A stretch of 64,000 nucleotides of DNA from Hemicentrotus pulcherrimus (lineage: Eukaryota; Echinodermata; Echinoidea; Camarodonta; Strongylocentrotidae). Location: positions 201,314 through 265,313 of the forward strand of contig BEXV01000353.1 in assembly GCA_003118195.1 (NCBI GenBank), written 5' to 3'. Shown piece after piece: positions 1-11,770 of the stretch. Every line of letters begins with the position of its first letter. Within the stretch, counting starts at the first letter, position 1. The notes below the pieces were generated by a model. The model was not told where the DNA came from and did not search any database. It was given only the letters and a program-made list of their open reading frames with translations. Both the position numbers and the translations under genes were made by a program.

Positions 1-54
1 GAACCTACGAGATAAATCAGGATCTCTATGCATTGACTCAAGAGCGCCATCATA

Positions 55-262
55 CTCCCCGATACGATATGATGCTCCTCAGCAGGCGTTGTGGCGTGCG
101 CCTGTAATCCAGCTAAAAAGTGGAAGTTACAAACTGATTCAGCTGAGGACACAGGTTCGAAACTGAGTCACGTCTTTCGGATGGTGAAGTTTAAAGGTCG
201 GTCCCCAGACGTAAATAATCAAACCTGATTGATACACGTCTGTAAAAACCCTATACACACAC
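55..262 (+). mobile_element. tRNA-derived SINE-like element
   Basis: A GGTTCGAAACT B-box-like motif lies at 154-164, downstream of a weaker A-box-like TGGCGTGCGCC at 92-102. The stretch ends in a (CA)n run at about 254-270. The body, which includes CGTCTTTCGGATGGTGAAG and GACGTAAATAATCAAACC, looks to me like a repeated family of sea-urchin genomes. That is recollection, not a search. Boundaries are approximate and no target-site duplication was identified. Confidence 0.5.
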
Positions 263-424
263 ACACACACTCCTCTTCCGTGGCTGCGCGGTAGGCCTAT
301 ACTAGAAGCATGCACATCGAATGCTATATGTGTCCACTGTTGTATCTAACCCTAACCTGGTCCTAAAACACAGTTTTAACGTTAGCATTATCTTCTCATA
401 CATGAACCAACATGTTACCAGTAC

Positions 425-850
425 CAGCGCCAACATTATTATTATCATCAGCATCATCATCACCGCCACCTATACTTTACTATTATCACCAACACCACCA
501 TCACCATCACTAGCAACATCACATGAATTAACACCATCAACATCATTACCACCAACATTTTGATCATCATCACCAACACCATCATAATTATCACCAACAT
601 CATCATCACCACCATTATCACTATACAATCAAGACGTACCGACACTATCACCATCATTATCACCATCAACACAACAACTGCCACTACTATTTTCATCACC
701 TCATCACCACTCCAACTGTCAACATTTCCATCACTACCACCACCACCACCACCACCACCATCATCACCACCATAAACACCATCACCCTTTTTACCACCAC
801 CACCACCACCATCATCACCACCGTCACCAACACTACCACCACTAGCATTT
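425..850. repeat. (ATC/CAC)n trinucleotide-rich block
   Basis: About 420 bases are dominated by CAT, CAC and ATT triplets with interruptions, giving strongly biased reading frames on both strands (poly-Thr/Ile/His or poly-Gly/Val/Met). No splice sites, domains or start context support coding. It is an imperfect trinucleotide microsatellite. Confidence 0.85.
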
Positions 851-1800
851 ATGATGGAGCAGGTGACCACACCCCGGGACGGCCAATGCACTTCGTATCA
901 ATAAAAAAAGTATACCCAACATTGGCAGATTCCCAGTTAAAAGTTGTAACATGTATGACCTTAAATCATATTTTATTCTTAAAGAGCATCTATTGTTCTG
1001 TCTAATGATATCCTATTCATAAAACTCTGCTACCTCGGATGACTTAGCAGCAGCCTTTTCAAGAGGTGTTGTCAAAATCCTTTATACCAAAAAGTTTGGG
1101 CTGAAGCAATGCATATGGGTCAAAAGCCCATATACCGTTGTTATTTCAGTTAAAAATAATTGCTGACATATTAATTCGCATTGATTTTGTGCATTAGAAT
1201 AGATAGAAGAAAAAATAGTTGCACCTCAGACTTAGGAAAAGGCATATTTACAAGCAAAATTCCTGGTATACCCTTTGTTGTGATGACACAATATTGGCTT
1301 CTCTTGCATTCCTTGTTTATAGTAAGCCTAATTTATTGTAATTGTGTCATTAAAAATGGGGAAATTGTTTAATAACATGGATGCTATTTACCTAGCTTCA
1401 TTAAATTCATCCGTCATTATCTTTGATAGTCATCATAATTTATGACTTTCTTTCTTGCATTTACTTGATATTTGAGGTTAGAAATCCTCCAAATTTTACT
1501 GTGGTGTTCGAGACAAATACCTAATGCACTTTTCACACGTGAAATGGTGCAATGGACAAGTGAGAAGTGAGAGACAAAGTTAACATGTGGATTGAAACAA
1601 AGTCCTGTGAACAATGAAGTAATGAATCAGGATTTAACTTTTAAAAGGATTTAAGACCAAAGTAACAAATGTATATGGCCTAAACCACATTTGGTGTACC
1701 ATCAAAATTTGGTACAACGAGAATTTGACGGCATTAAAAAAACCCTGATGCTCAGTAATCCGTGGCAGAAATAATTACATGAATAGGATATCACCACCAC
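850..1800. other. Unannotated AT-rich spacer
   Basis: No gene, domain or clear repeat was recognised here. The short open frames at 1181-1372 (+) and 1417-1614 (-) have no recognisable similarity or splice context. Confidence 0.5.
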
Positions 1801-1805
1801 CCCCC

Positions 1806-1806
<1 letters not shown>

Positions 1807-1844
<38 letters not shown>

Positions 1845-1876
1845 CCTCTCTCTCTCTTTTTCTCTCTCTCTCTCTT
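1807..1876. repeat. (CT)n microsatellite
   Basis: An almost pure TC run with a few interruptions lies between two unique flanks. The same CT/GA class recurs at 24.7-25.1, 28.5, 29.9, 30.1, 42.9 and 61.6 kb. Confidence 0.9.
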
Positions 1877-1919
1877 TAGTCTCTACCTATCATTCTCCTA
1901 CTTTGCATCAACAGGGACA

Positions 1920-2090
1920 ACCTAATTTATGTATTTTGCTTGACTTACAAGGCATCAAGCTTCGCTTGTCTTGGAGCCCTGGCCAGTTATGTTTAAAATA
2001 AGTTCATATTTCTTCATGTATATTATTTGTATACTGATTTTGTTATGTATTCAGAACTGTAAAATAAATGAAATTCAATGAAATAGACAG
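1920..2090 (+). mobile_element. Possible 3' tail of a CR1-like LINE
   Basis: The stretch reads like the 3' UTR end of a CR1-like retrotransposon: GGCATCAAGCTTCGCTTG, then TTGGAGCCCTGGCC, then an AT-rich run ending in AAAATAAATGAAATTCAATG with a degenerate short repeat tail. No coding part is attached, so it would be a 5'-truncated copy. It is distinct from the fuller LINE that starts about 1 kb downstream. Confidence 0.45.
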
Positions 2091-3190
2091 AGAAAAAATG
2101 TCTTTTTAGCCGTGAAAAGGGTTTCAAGGTTACACTAAAGATGAATTTTTAATTATAAGCTACTAAATGTTATACTTTTTTTGTTGATACGCACTGTACA
2201 CGTTTGCAGGACCAGAAAAAGAAAAAAACATCAATGCGTGGGTCTTCCAGGGGTTACTGTATGTAAACCATACCCTCTGTACACTTGCACACTATAGAAG
2301 GCCTGTGGCAAAGTCCTTGCATATCAAAGTGATTTAGAATTCGAATTATATCCTCGAAAGTTTCATTCATACATTCCTGAATACACCAAGGACCATCACC
2401 CTCATCAATAAACTATATGAGAAACAACTATACATTTCATCTTTTGTTGTTTGTTTGTTTTGATGAATCTTGTTTTATGTTGTATATATTTTTAGGTAAC
2501 ATAAAGAGTAAATGAGTTGGTTGATTAAAGTTGTACCTTCAAAAACGTATCTTACCCCTATACTAAATTTGTTCAATCTGAAGGGGCAGGGTTCAAAATG
2601 ATAGGTACAAATATTGGGTTTATTTAACACGGGATGACCTAAAATGATAGTTCCAAGAAATAAAATCATTTTCTTTGTCACTTGCAACCGAAAAGAGACA
2701 TAATATGCCAAAGTGGCAGATCAAATTTAAAATACAGTTCAATTCGTTTTGTAAACTTTTGATGCTAAAATTTGACTTCAAGTCATGACATTCAGTAAAA
2801 AGTGACAAAATTACGATATTTCTAGGTTTCCCAGAAGTAGTCTAAAAATTGACTATTGATGCTATTGCTCAATATATCATTCTGGAGTCCAACTTTATCC
2901 CTCAGGACTATGTTAAATAATTGTCTCTCACTGACTCGCGGTTATATTGGGAGCATGAGATTGTATTCGATGAAGACTTGCAGAGCAATTCCTGGCCTAT
3001 CATTATCTCTTCTACGCCCAGCTTTAAACCTTAATTCTTTTCAAGTGCTTCATCAACTGCGCGTTATGAATAATGTTGGTTAAACTCCATGCGTCTTGTT
3101 GTGGTGTGCACAATACAAGCTTCTTATAGACGTACCTTACATAATTAAGTTTTGTTTAGTAGTATTTTCGTGTATTTTTTATAATTTTGT
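2090..3190. other. Spacer and possible LINE 5' UTR
   Basis: Most of this is unrecognised AT-rich sequence. The last few hundred bases, a T-rich segment from about 3140, directly abut the LINE coding start and may be its 5' UTR. The LINE 5' boundary cannot be set from this copy alone. Confidence 0.4.
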
Positions 3191-3220
3191 TTTTTGTTTT
3201 CGTTTTTTGTTGTTTTTGTA

Positions 3221-5746
3221 ATGGTACAACAATTTCCATGCGTTCGCTGTAGTAAATGTGTTAAAGCAAATCAGAAAGCACTTCTCTGTACTTCTTGCCG
3301 AAACTGGGTACACATATCATGTTCTGAAATCTCTGTAAAGAGTTACGATGACCCTAATGAGCATTTTGTAAATTGGGAGTGTTCAAGATGTCTTTTAAAC
3401 CATCTTCCAAATTATATTGTGAATAATTCAGAGTCCGACGTCGACGATTCTAATAACATAGATCCCTCATGTAAATCTTCTAAGAACATATCTTTAAAAT
3501 ATGATCAACTTTCTAGTAAAGGGATTAAATTTGTCCACCTGAATATTGTAAGTCTTTTGAAATATCTTGAAGAAATCAAGCAAATCATGTTTGAAAATGA
3601 AATACAAGTTCTTGCTCTGAATGAGACTAGATTAGACAGCTCTATTGCAGACAGTGAAATGTACATACCCCATTACTCATTACTTCGAAAAGATAGGGAT
3701 AGAAATGGGGGTGGAGTGGCCATTTACGTCCATGAGTCTATTCATATCAACTTAGTTAGTCATGATTCTCTTGAATGTTTAGAAGCATTGTGCATAAAAG
3801 TTTGTTTGAAGAACACGAAGCCAATAATTTTTTTAAACTGGTACAGACCACCAAATTCAAAATTCGAGGTCTTTAATCACTATGAGGACTTTTTGGTTTT
3901 TGCAAGTGGTCTCAATGGGCAACTCATTATTATGGGTGACATTAACTGTGATATCACGAAAAAACCTTTTGAAGGAAATACGAAAGTCTATAATCAAATA
4001 AATGATATATATTGTTTGAAACAGGTAAATGATACATTGTATACAAGAGTAACCGATAGATCCTGCACACTTGTTGACCATATGTTAACGGATTATCCCG
4101 ATAAGGTGAAATCGTTTGGGGTTATTCAAAATGGTATGAGTGACCATTATATCAGTTACTTGGTGTGGAAATGTAAACAAACTTCCCAAAGTGAAACATT
4201 TGTATCCTTCAGAAAGTCGAGAAATGTAGATTTAGAAGCTTTCAGGTCAGATTTGCGTAATAAAAACTGGAAGAAAGTAAAAGAGTTTAGTGATATAAAT
4301 GATGCAGTTAGTGAATGGGAAAAGTTGCTGTTAGAAGTAGTTAACAAGCATATGCCATTTAAGACAAGACGAGTGAGAAAAAAACCCTCCCCATGGATGA
4401 ACAGTGAAATACTTACTTTAATGAAACAGAGAGATAAAGCAAAACTGAAAGCCAAAAAGAGAAACAGTGATGACTTATGGAAACTCTATAAACGCTTGAA
4501 AAATAAAGTTACCACCGAGATCAGAAAATCCAAACGTAAATACATATGTGATAAACTATCTGAAGTCACCAATAGAAATGAATCTTGGACAACACTCAAA
4601 AGTTTAATGGGTAATTGTAATTCTTCTAACAGCACTTTTCCGAAAGAAAATTCAAGTGTAATAGCGAATGAGTTTAATAACCACTTTGCAGATATAGCGA
4701 CAAATGTATGCACAAATAACACAAGGGCTAATAACCGGCTTTATTCCCATGGTAAAAAGGTTTCTGACAGAAAATTTCAATTTGTTAATGTATCTCAATC
4801 TTATGTCTTGAAACAAGTAATGTCAATGAAAACAAAAAAGTCCGTCGGGTTAGACGAAATTTCTATGTATATTCTTAAAGAGTCAATATCTGAAATGATT
4901 GAATGTTTTACCTTTTTAATCAACAAATCTTTATCGGAAGGGGTTGTGCCTGACAAATGGAAAGTTGCAAAAGTAATACCGATACACAAAAAAGGAGATA
5001 AACTTGATTTCAATAATTATAGGCCGATCTCACTGTTGCCTTGCGCCTCTAAAGTTATGGAAAGAGTCGTTCAGCGACAATTGCTTGATTATTTAAAGAG
5101 TCATTCCTTGCTCTCCCAAAACCAGTCAGGTTTTCGTCCAAAACACTCCACCGTGACAGCACTAGCCGCAGTCACAGATGATTGGTTTTACTCTATCGAT
5201 AAAGGTAATTACGTTGGAACAATTTTTGTAGACTTGCAAAAAGCATTTGATATGGTTGATCACCTAATCCTTGTATCTAAACTTGAATCTATGGGTGTAA
5301 TTGGTGTAGAATTACAGTGGTTCAAACACTATTTATCAAACAGAAGAATAAGAACTTCGGTAAATAATGTCCTATCTGATGAAAGATTAACTACGAAAGG
5401 TGTGCCGCAAGGTTCTTTACTGGGGCCCCTGTTGTTCATAATTTTTATAAATGACATCAATTCTGCTTTCAGCACCTGCAAGGTCCATCTTTATGCAGAT
5501 GATACGGTCATTTATTACTCACATAAAAATCCAAAAGTGGTGGAAGATGTTTTAAATAAAGAAATTAATAGCCTTGATGCGTGGATGAATAAAAACAACT
5601 TAAAGATCAATTACGACAAAACTGTATGCATGTTACTAGGAACACATCACATGCTTAAAAAACAACCGCTTTTGAACATCAAAATAAAAAAAAAACAGTT
5701 GTCCCAAGTAAAGAGCTTTAAATATCTCGGTGTACATTGTGGATGA
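3221..5746 (+). mobile_element. CR1-like non-LTR retrotransposon ORF (PHD-like finger, AP endonuclease, RT), first frame
   Basis: This 841-codon frame encodes a replication protein of a CR1/L2-like LINE. I chose the ATG at 3221 because the upstream in-frame codons are a T-rich run with no ATG. Residues about 7-60 form a PHD-like zinc finger (CxxC pairs, WVHISC, WECSRC). An apurinic-type endonuclease follows, with NETRLD (Glu135), GDINCD (Asp240) and SDHY (Asp308/His309). The reverse transcriptase has HKKGD, YRPISLLP, GFRPKHST, FVDLQKAFD (Asp671), GVPQGSLLGPLLF and LYADDT (Asp760/Asp761). All expected catalytic residues are present. The frame breaks at KYLGV just before the stop at 5744-5746, and the rest of the protein continues in another frame. 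By family knowledge it nicks target DNA and reverse-transcribes its own RNA there. Confidence 0.95.
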
Positions 5747-6308
5747 AAAATTAAAATGGGATGTTCACATTAAACAGACGTGTAATAAACTAAGTAAAAT
5801 GGTTAGTTATTTATGTAGACTAAGACAATTTGTGAATATGTCTGAATTGAAATTAATATATAATTCCATCATATTACCTCACTTTGATTACGGAGATGTA
5901 GTATGGCAATCTGCCTGCGGTAACAGTTTAGTACAACTCCAAAAGATTCAAAATAGGGCCGGTAGAATTATACTAAAAGTTAACCCTTATTTGCATACTT
6001 CTACCAGTCAAATTCATAGCTGTCTTGGTTGGCAAATGATACGTGAAAGGCATCAAATCCATTTATTACTCCTAACTTACAAAACATTACATAACATGAC
6101 CCCTGAATATTTAAAAGACATGTTTGAGTTAAAACCCTCTCCATACTCCCTTCGTAATGCACATAACCTCTCTTTACCTAAACCAAGAACTAATTATTGT
6201 AAAAAATCCTTTGTGTACAGAGCCTCTTTTCAATATAATAAGTTATTCCCTGATTTGCGTCAACTACCCACTTTTGCCACCTTTAAAACTAACCTTAACA
6301 GATTATAA
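5730..6308 (+). mobile_element. CR1-like LINE, C-terminal part after a frameshift
   Basis: This is the continuation of the reverse-transcriptase frame, shifted +1 relative to the upstream part. It carries the usual C-terminal blocks of CR1/L2-like elements: VDEKLKW, a thumb-like segment with LPHFDYGDVVW, IQNRAGRII and a final segment rich in Pro-Arg. It has no start codon of its own in good context, so it is a displaced part of the preceding ORF and not a separate gene. A one-base gain or two-base loss near 5727-5733 would explain the break. No other lesion was seen up to the stop at 6306-6308. Confidence 0.9.
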
Positions 6309-6645
6309 TCACCTTTTGTTGTACCTCTTTTATGTATGTTTATATGATGTTTTTATTTTGTTTTGTTTTGTTTTTGTTTTGTTTTTGTTTCTTCTTTTTC
6401 CTTTAAGTATTAGTATTTGTTTTCGACTGATACTTTGTAATTATTTATTTTGTTGAATTTTGATATTATGTATATTTCGCATATTGTAAACTGGCCCCAT
6501 GGAAGACCAGCATCAATATTATAGTTGCAGCTGAATATGGGCAACCAGCCGTATAATTTCCCTTTTTTGTTTTCTCTGTATGTTTATTTTATATGTATTT
6601 GATTCTGATTTTATTATACGGAAATCAAAACAACAACAACAAAGA
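6309..6645 (+). mobile_element. CR1-like LINE 3' UTR and tail
   Basis: The T-rich 3' UTR contains paired blocks TGGCCCCATGGAAGACCAGC and GGGCAACCAGCCGTATAAT (6492-6560), a layout I associate with CR1/L2-like 3' ends. It runs into an AT-rich stretch and a short CAACAACAAC tail at about 6630-6643. The exact 3' boundary is uncertain. Confidence 0.6.
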
Positions 6646-6884
6646 GTTATGTATGACAAAAGAGGACATTGTGAAGAAAGTTGTTTTGAAATTAGGCGAT
6701 TTGACTTCATTCCTTGGTTTGAGGATCCTGCATTCACTATGATTGCAACAGACCAGCCTCACCCATGAATTAAAACCAAGAAGGCTTTTTCAAATAGTTA
6801 TAACAGTATGCAGTATCCACCTATTCAGTGCGTCCCAGAAAGAAAAACAAAACAAAACAAAAACAACGATACCACCAATATACT

Positions 6885-7090
6885 GTTCTTCTTGAGGGCC
6901 TTGAAATTGTTAGTATATATTCCCACAATTACTAGGTACCCGTTAACACCTGAGTGGGGAGTGGCGAATGTGGTTTACTGTCTTGCCCCAAGGACGTCAG
7001 TATCTGACTGGGATTTGAACCCTCAACTCTTGGATTGAGAGACAAATGAATGAACCGCTATACCACAACAACCACTTGCACGATGATAAC
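6885..7090 (-). mobile_element. tRNA-derived SINE, minus strand
   Basis: On the minus strand an A box TGGTATAGCGG (7055-7065) is followed by a B box GGTTCAAATCC (7011-7021) at tRNA-like spacing. Both match the RNA polymerase III internal promoter consensus. The body downstream includes CTTGGGGCAAGACAGTAAACC and GGTGTTAACGGGTACCTAG, as in many marine-invertebrate tRNA SINEs. There is no cloverleaf 3' half, so it is a SINE and not a functional tRNA gene. A (TATC)n-rich stretch follows at about 7105-7140. Confidence 0.75.
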
Positions 7091-7139
7091 ACAGGTTCCA
7101 TTTTCTTTATTCATCTATCTATCTATTCATTTATGTATT

Positions 7140-8940
7140 TATTGATTTGATTTACAGGCATAGTTAAAGCATATTAGAAATGAATAAAGGAAACGATAAA
7201 ATACCAGCGCCGAGTGCCCGATGATAGCAAGAAAGAAATTAAATCGTGTTAGTAGAAAATATTATGTTCCCCACTCCAGTCGGTGGTTTACAAACACATA
7301 TCAGCAACTAAATAGAAATGCTAAGCATTCTAAGTGCAAGTGATGATCATGAACAGGATGGTCAAGTAATGAAAGATATCGAAATAGAAGGCAAGCAGGG
7401 GACAACATTCTGTATCTTTTAGAAAAGTGAATACGGAATGGTCTCAGAGAGGAAAGCAAAATAAGAAGAGAAGTCGACCAAGTCAGTATAAGAGCACAGA
7501 AGAAAAGGAAAATCTAGTAATGAAAATTATCATGAATATGGTAGTTTTATGAATTGCATTATCAAGGAAGGACATATTAAAACAGCAAACAAGGGTGGAT
7601 TGAGATGAGATGAGAGAGATTGAGAGAGCAAGAGTAATTTTACCCCCCCCCCAAAAAAAAAAAGAAGCTAGGAAATGAGAATTTGATAGAGTGAAAAAAT
7701 AAGAAAGAGAGGAAAGACAAAATGAGGAGGGAAAGCGAGAAGGTAACCATTTTTTTTTTAAAGATCGTACACAATAAATAACTTTCAAGAAATTAACCCA
7801 AGGGAAAATTTCAAGACCCTATTTAATGCCTTTAGAAATGATATTGGGATAATGGATGTTAACAAATCAAACTGGCATACTGCAAGTACACAACTAAAGA
7901 TATTCCCCTTCCCATTTCAGATTTTCAACCAAAAAAAGACCTGAAGAATCAAGTGATAATCTTTTTTTGTTGCTTCAACATTTCAAACAGATCATGTGAA
8001 ACGCTATGAATATTATAATTGATTATTACATGGCAATAGTTACGAGCTAAAGGTTAGCTATTCTTACTGTAATACTACACGAATGGTTACTATCAGCCTT
8101 GGTTACAATGTATAATGAAAGCAGACGGCAGGAATGTAACTCATTAACTTTCTCAAGCCTGGATACCAAGTCTACTTCACAATAGATAGTGAGGTACGAT
8201 CTGACGAAGACTGTACTCTGTCACTGAAGGATTAAGGGGGGGGCCTCAACAGGCCGCACCCTCCTTTTAAAATCAGACTGGCGTACCATTAGATCACAAC
8301 CAAAAAAAAAAAGTGCCCTTTCCCCTTTTAAAATTTCGAATCCTTAAGACCTGAAAAACGTCACAACCATTGTTTGCTTACTAGTCAAACATTTTACAGT
8401 ATTGAGAAAATCATTTTCCATGTTTTATTTGTCAGAATCTGTTAAGCCAGGCCCATGGGAACGATTTGCCATGCAGTGGGATGATGTAGCGGTATATCTT
8501 CTCGAGGAAACATCTGCTGAGCAAAATTGACCCCAACAAATCTTGTCGACACTATAATGGAGGTGGTTATTTATGTTTAACAAAGATCGCAAGCAAATAG
8601 AAAGATTAAATAAACACCACATTAATTTTTTAACGAATTAAATCGAATCATTTTGGGGTGGGATGGGGAGAATCTGGTTTGGGTTGGTACGTAAGTCTGG
8701 TTTTATAATTATATAAAAATGGGTAATGGATTAGGGTTGATTCTCATATCATTGTGTTTATATTGGTTTGTTAAAGTGGTGAACGACGATTTTATTGAAA
8801 TAGCAACAAAATAACAACATAAATAACAACAAGGTAATTGGTAAGATCAAACAAAACGTGTCATGACAGATCCAAAATGCAAAAAAGTGAATCAAAGATA
8901 TGAATAAAGAAAATATTAATAATTTAAAGAAGAAATTAAT
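7140..8940. other. Spacer without recognised genes
   Basis: The sequence is AT-rich with purine-rich patches (7480-7760), a C11/A12 run near 7645-7665 and a G9 run near 8234. No domain, splice-linked exon or structural RNA was recognised on either strand. Confidence 0.5.
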
Positions 8941-8946
8941 GTACAT

Positions 8947-8949
<3 letters not shown>

Positions 8950-8984
<35 letters not shown>

Positions 8985-9045
8985 GGGTGTGTGTGTGTGT
9001 GTGTGTGGGTGTGGGTGTGGGTGTGCGAGTGTGTGTGTGCTTGTA
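8950..9045. repeat. (GT)n microsatellite
   Basis: A GT run of about 95 bases carries GGGTGT interruptions. It is pure enough to produce biased frames on both strands, such as poly-Cys-Val on plus and poly-Thr-His on minus. Confidence 0.95.
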
Positions 9046-9849
9046 TGGTACACATTTATGCAATCTATTAAAGGACACTCATTCAAACAATGTTTTGATC
9101 CCATAATCTGAGAGAGATTTTCAATTTATATGCAAATTGGTATTGCATACGGTATGCCTATTGCTGGTTGCTTACGTACAATCGCATCGTACACATGCTT
9201 TTTTAGCAGTCAGTAAAACAAACGACCATACAATGGCTCTTGGCTACTGTGTCCCGTAGCAACCCGTCTCGATTCGTTGTAGAGCAATTTGATCACCTTT
9301 GTTGGTTTCCTACTAATAACATAACATAGACGTGTTTTCATTTATGCATAGGTTTAAGTAAACACGAGTCTCTAATGTTGTAATAAATACCTTTCTCTAA
9401 TGTAATCGTAACAATAATTATCCAAACGCATTTACTGATTTCCGGCCTGGCATGCAAACAGGTAATTCCTTGCTCGTGTTTGTAATCAATGCGCCAATAA
9501 TAAAATTAGATGACAATAATAATTGTATGTGCATATTATAATGCGTATTTCGATATCATAAAAGGCATACATTTATATGAGAATAAAGTTGTGTTGAGGG
9601 CCATGATTTGCATTTAAAGCAAAGCACTGAAATAAGTGAAACCCCAATTTTGGGTATGGGGTATACTATGGCCCGGGAAATCCCTTTTCCCCTATTCTAC
9701 AAACCACGTTTTAATTAGCTTGAAAAATAATTCTATCTTCCATACATCAGTAGACCTACACCTGTTTGTATGTTCCTTTTTACTCTCTTCATCTTAAATG
9801 TCAAGGTCCAAGCTGTTGTCATGGTAACGCGATCTCACCTTCCATCTTC
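9046..9849. other. Spacer upstream of the CUB-LDLa gene
   Basis: No coding segment was recognised. The base composition is AT-rich up to about 9780, where it becomes less so toward exon 1. Confidence 0.45.
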
Positions 9850-10528
9850 TCCAGTAACTTGACCTGCAGACGAGTGAGTCTTCTTAGTTAAATCACAAAG
9901 GAGTTGGAATTCAACTCGTTTTTTGCCTCAATACTTTACACTCGCACTCACTCGTACACACTCTCTGTTGCTCTCTCCCTCTCATTGGAAAATCCCTATA
10001 CTGTCGATTTGGGAGCCTCTCCTCTCCACACAGTATCTTTGCATCTGTGCACAGCAGCGGCTAAATGCTGCTAGAACAACCGCATCACTTGCATGTTGTG
10101 TTGAGTGGATGGCTAATGTTGAAAGACTCGGAACGGAATTAAGCACTTCATTAATTCTTAATTTATTTGGAATCGCTAGAGACAGCCAAAGCATCTGCGG
10201 GTTTAACACAGTGGCGGGAAAAAAGAGGGCTCTGATGAGATGCATTTTGGCTGAGTGGAGCAGACAACGTTAATAAGGCAAGAAGCGACAGAGAAAAGGC
10301 GTCGCTCTCACAGTAGCGTGCATTTTCAGTCGCGGCATACATCCCATCGAGCGGAAACATCATGCATAACATACAACACACGATATGACCAGGCTCCACT
10401 GACGCTCACCATTTTAATCATTTAACAAAAAATCGAGGGAAATATTGCCGTGAACATTTTTAGTATTTCATCCTTCTATATCGCCTTAGTCGGCTGCATT
10501 GTGGTCTCATTTTGGAAGCAAGAGAAGA
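9850..10528 (+). promoter_or_regulatory. Putative promoter/5' UTR region of the CUB-LDLa-TM gene
   Basis: This stretch immediately precedes the signal-peptide exon and is less AT-rich than its surroundings. It contains an open frame (9923-10273) without an ATG start, which fits 5' UTR better than protein. I see no convincing TATA box or initiator, so the transcription start is not located. The assignment rests on position only. Confidence 0.3.
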
Positions 10529-10643
10529 ATGGTAAACATGGAGATAACTCGAGTGGTTGTCAGCCTACTGAGAAGCATGGAATGCTTGTCTCTACTCATA
10601 TTAGGATTATCTCTATCAGCATACTCGGGTAAAATCACAGAAT
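10529..10643 (+). CDS. CUB-LDLa-TM protein, exon 1 (signal peptide)
   Basis: The exon has 38 codons plus one base, from ATG at 10529 to a strong donor T|GTAAGTA, phase 1. It encodes a typical secretory signal: a short basic N-region, a hydrophobic core CLSLLILGLSLSA and a plausible cleavage site before YSGK. It joins in frame to the exon at 35124, which also starts in phase 1, across a 24.5-kb intron. The joined gene has five exons (828 coding nt, 276 codons including the terminal stop): signal peptide, one CUB-like domain, one LDLa module and a single transmembrane segment. This would be a small type I membrane protein. The order CUB-LDLa-TM recalls NETO/SOL-type auxiliary receptor proteins, which usually have two CUBs. 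The intron-1 join is inferred from phase and the signal peptide only; a different first exon could exist. Confidence 0.6.
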
Positions 10644-11251
10644 GTAAGTAGATTCTAAGAATTCTAAGACATCGTTTTATTTAAAGGATATTGGCGACTT
10701 TAAAATTATATTCTGAACACGACAATTTTTTTTTATGAACATCCATTTAAATGCAAGAAGACAAATATACTGACAAATGTTGTTTCCTTAAAAATATAGT
10801 CACATTTTGAAATGTAAATTTTGATATCAACCGCTGTTAAAAAATCCTCTCCCTCTCTCTTTCACTTTTTCATTTCTTCCCTGGTTCTGTTTTTGTGTTT
10901 GTCTTTAAGTCTGTTTTAGTGGCGTATAAATGTTAGAACTGTAAGGGTAAATTATTATTATTTCACGATTTTTTTAATGGCTTTTTCGCAGTCACGGTTA
11001 TTTCAGGGCCTTTCAGGGGGGGGGATCTGACCCTATGCTGAATATACGTCTGCATGTATGATTATATTTCATCGGATATTGTACTATTTTCATCATTATC
11101 ATACTTTCTTTTATGCCCGTAAAATGTTAACACTGCGAACAGTATGAGGCTGTTTAACCGCCATGTTTTTCATCTCGGTGTAGCAGCGATCAATACATGC
11201 ATTGTAATATTACATGTCCAAAACGTTTTCTACGTTTTGATACTGCCTGTA

Positions 11252-11770
11252 AAGGTACTATGTCCCTTTTGCAGCCAACCTCAAATGCCGTAGAACTTTT
11301 CAGGAATTATGTATATGTCATGTATGTTATCTGTTAGCAGTGTCCTCATATTCAAATTATGCAAGAAAACCCGTTTACTTGATAGACTTCACTGTCAGAC
11401 ACTATTCAGTGACTGACCGGCTTTTTTTTATTCTTTGGTAATAACAAACATGAAAAGAGTTGTAAAGGATACATGAGCATTTTTCTACATCAATAACCCA
11501 CTTCTTGTGATGGCCAAGATTAAACCGATCGAATCTTCACGCAGCATAAAACGTATGACCATTCGGTACAATTGTCTGAAAATCAAAACTATTACTTTTG
11601 GGCTCTATAGCCCTGAAGTCGATTTGACGACTAATAGTCGTTATTTTCCCACTTAAAGACATTTTCAAGCCCCACCTTTTTTAGGGAAGTTCTAAATTAG
11701 TATTATCTTTCAAATGCAGTTGGAATTTAACTTTTTCATTTTGTGGCCTGCAAATGGGACATAGTAGCTT
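11252..11770. mobile_element. 519-bp MITE with TA target duplication
   Basis: The two ends are inverted copies: AAGGTACTATGTCCCTTTTG at the left, and on the opposite strand at the right AAGCTACTATGTCCCATTTG. They match over about 24 bases with two or three differences. TA flanks both sides (11250-11251 and 11771-11772), as for Tc1/mariner-type insertions. No transposase frame lies inside, so it is non-autonomous. Confidence 0.75.

Noticed and set aside
460..891. Minus-strand 143-codon and overlapping plus-strand frames
   Set aside because: Produced by (ATC/CAC)n triplets: extreme amino-acid bias, no splice or start support, open on both strands.
6885..7090. Minus-strand tRNA gene
   Set aside because: A and B boxes are present but no acceptor stem or anticodon arm pairing was found, and the sequence continues into a SINE body.
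9923..10273. 116-codon frame before the signal-peptide exon
   Set aside because: No ATG at its start, overlapping open frames on the other strand, no domain; more likely 5' UTR.
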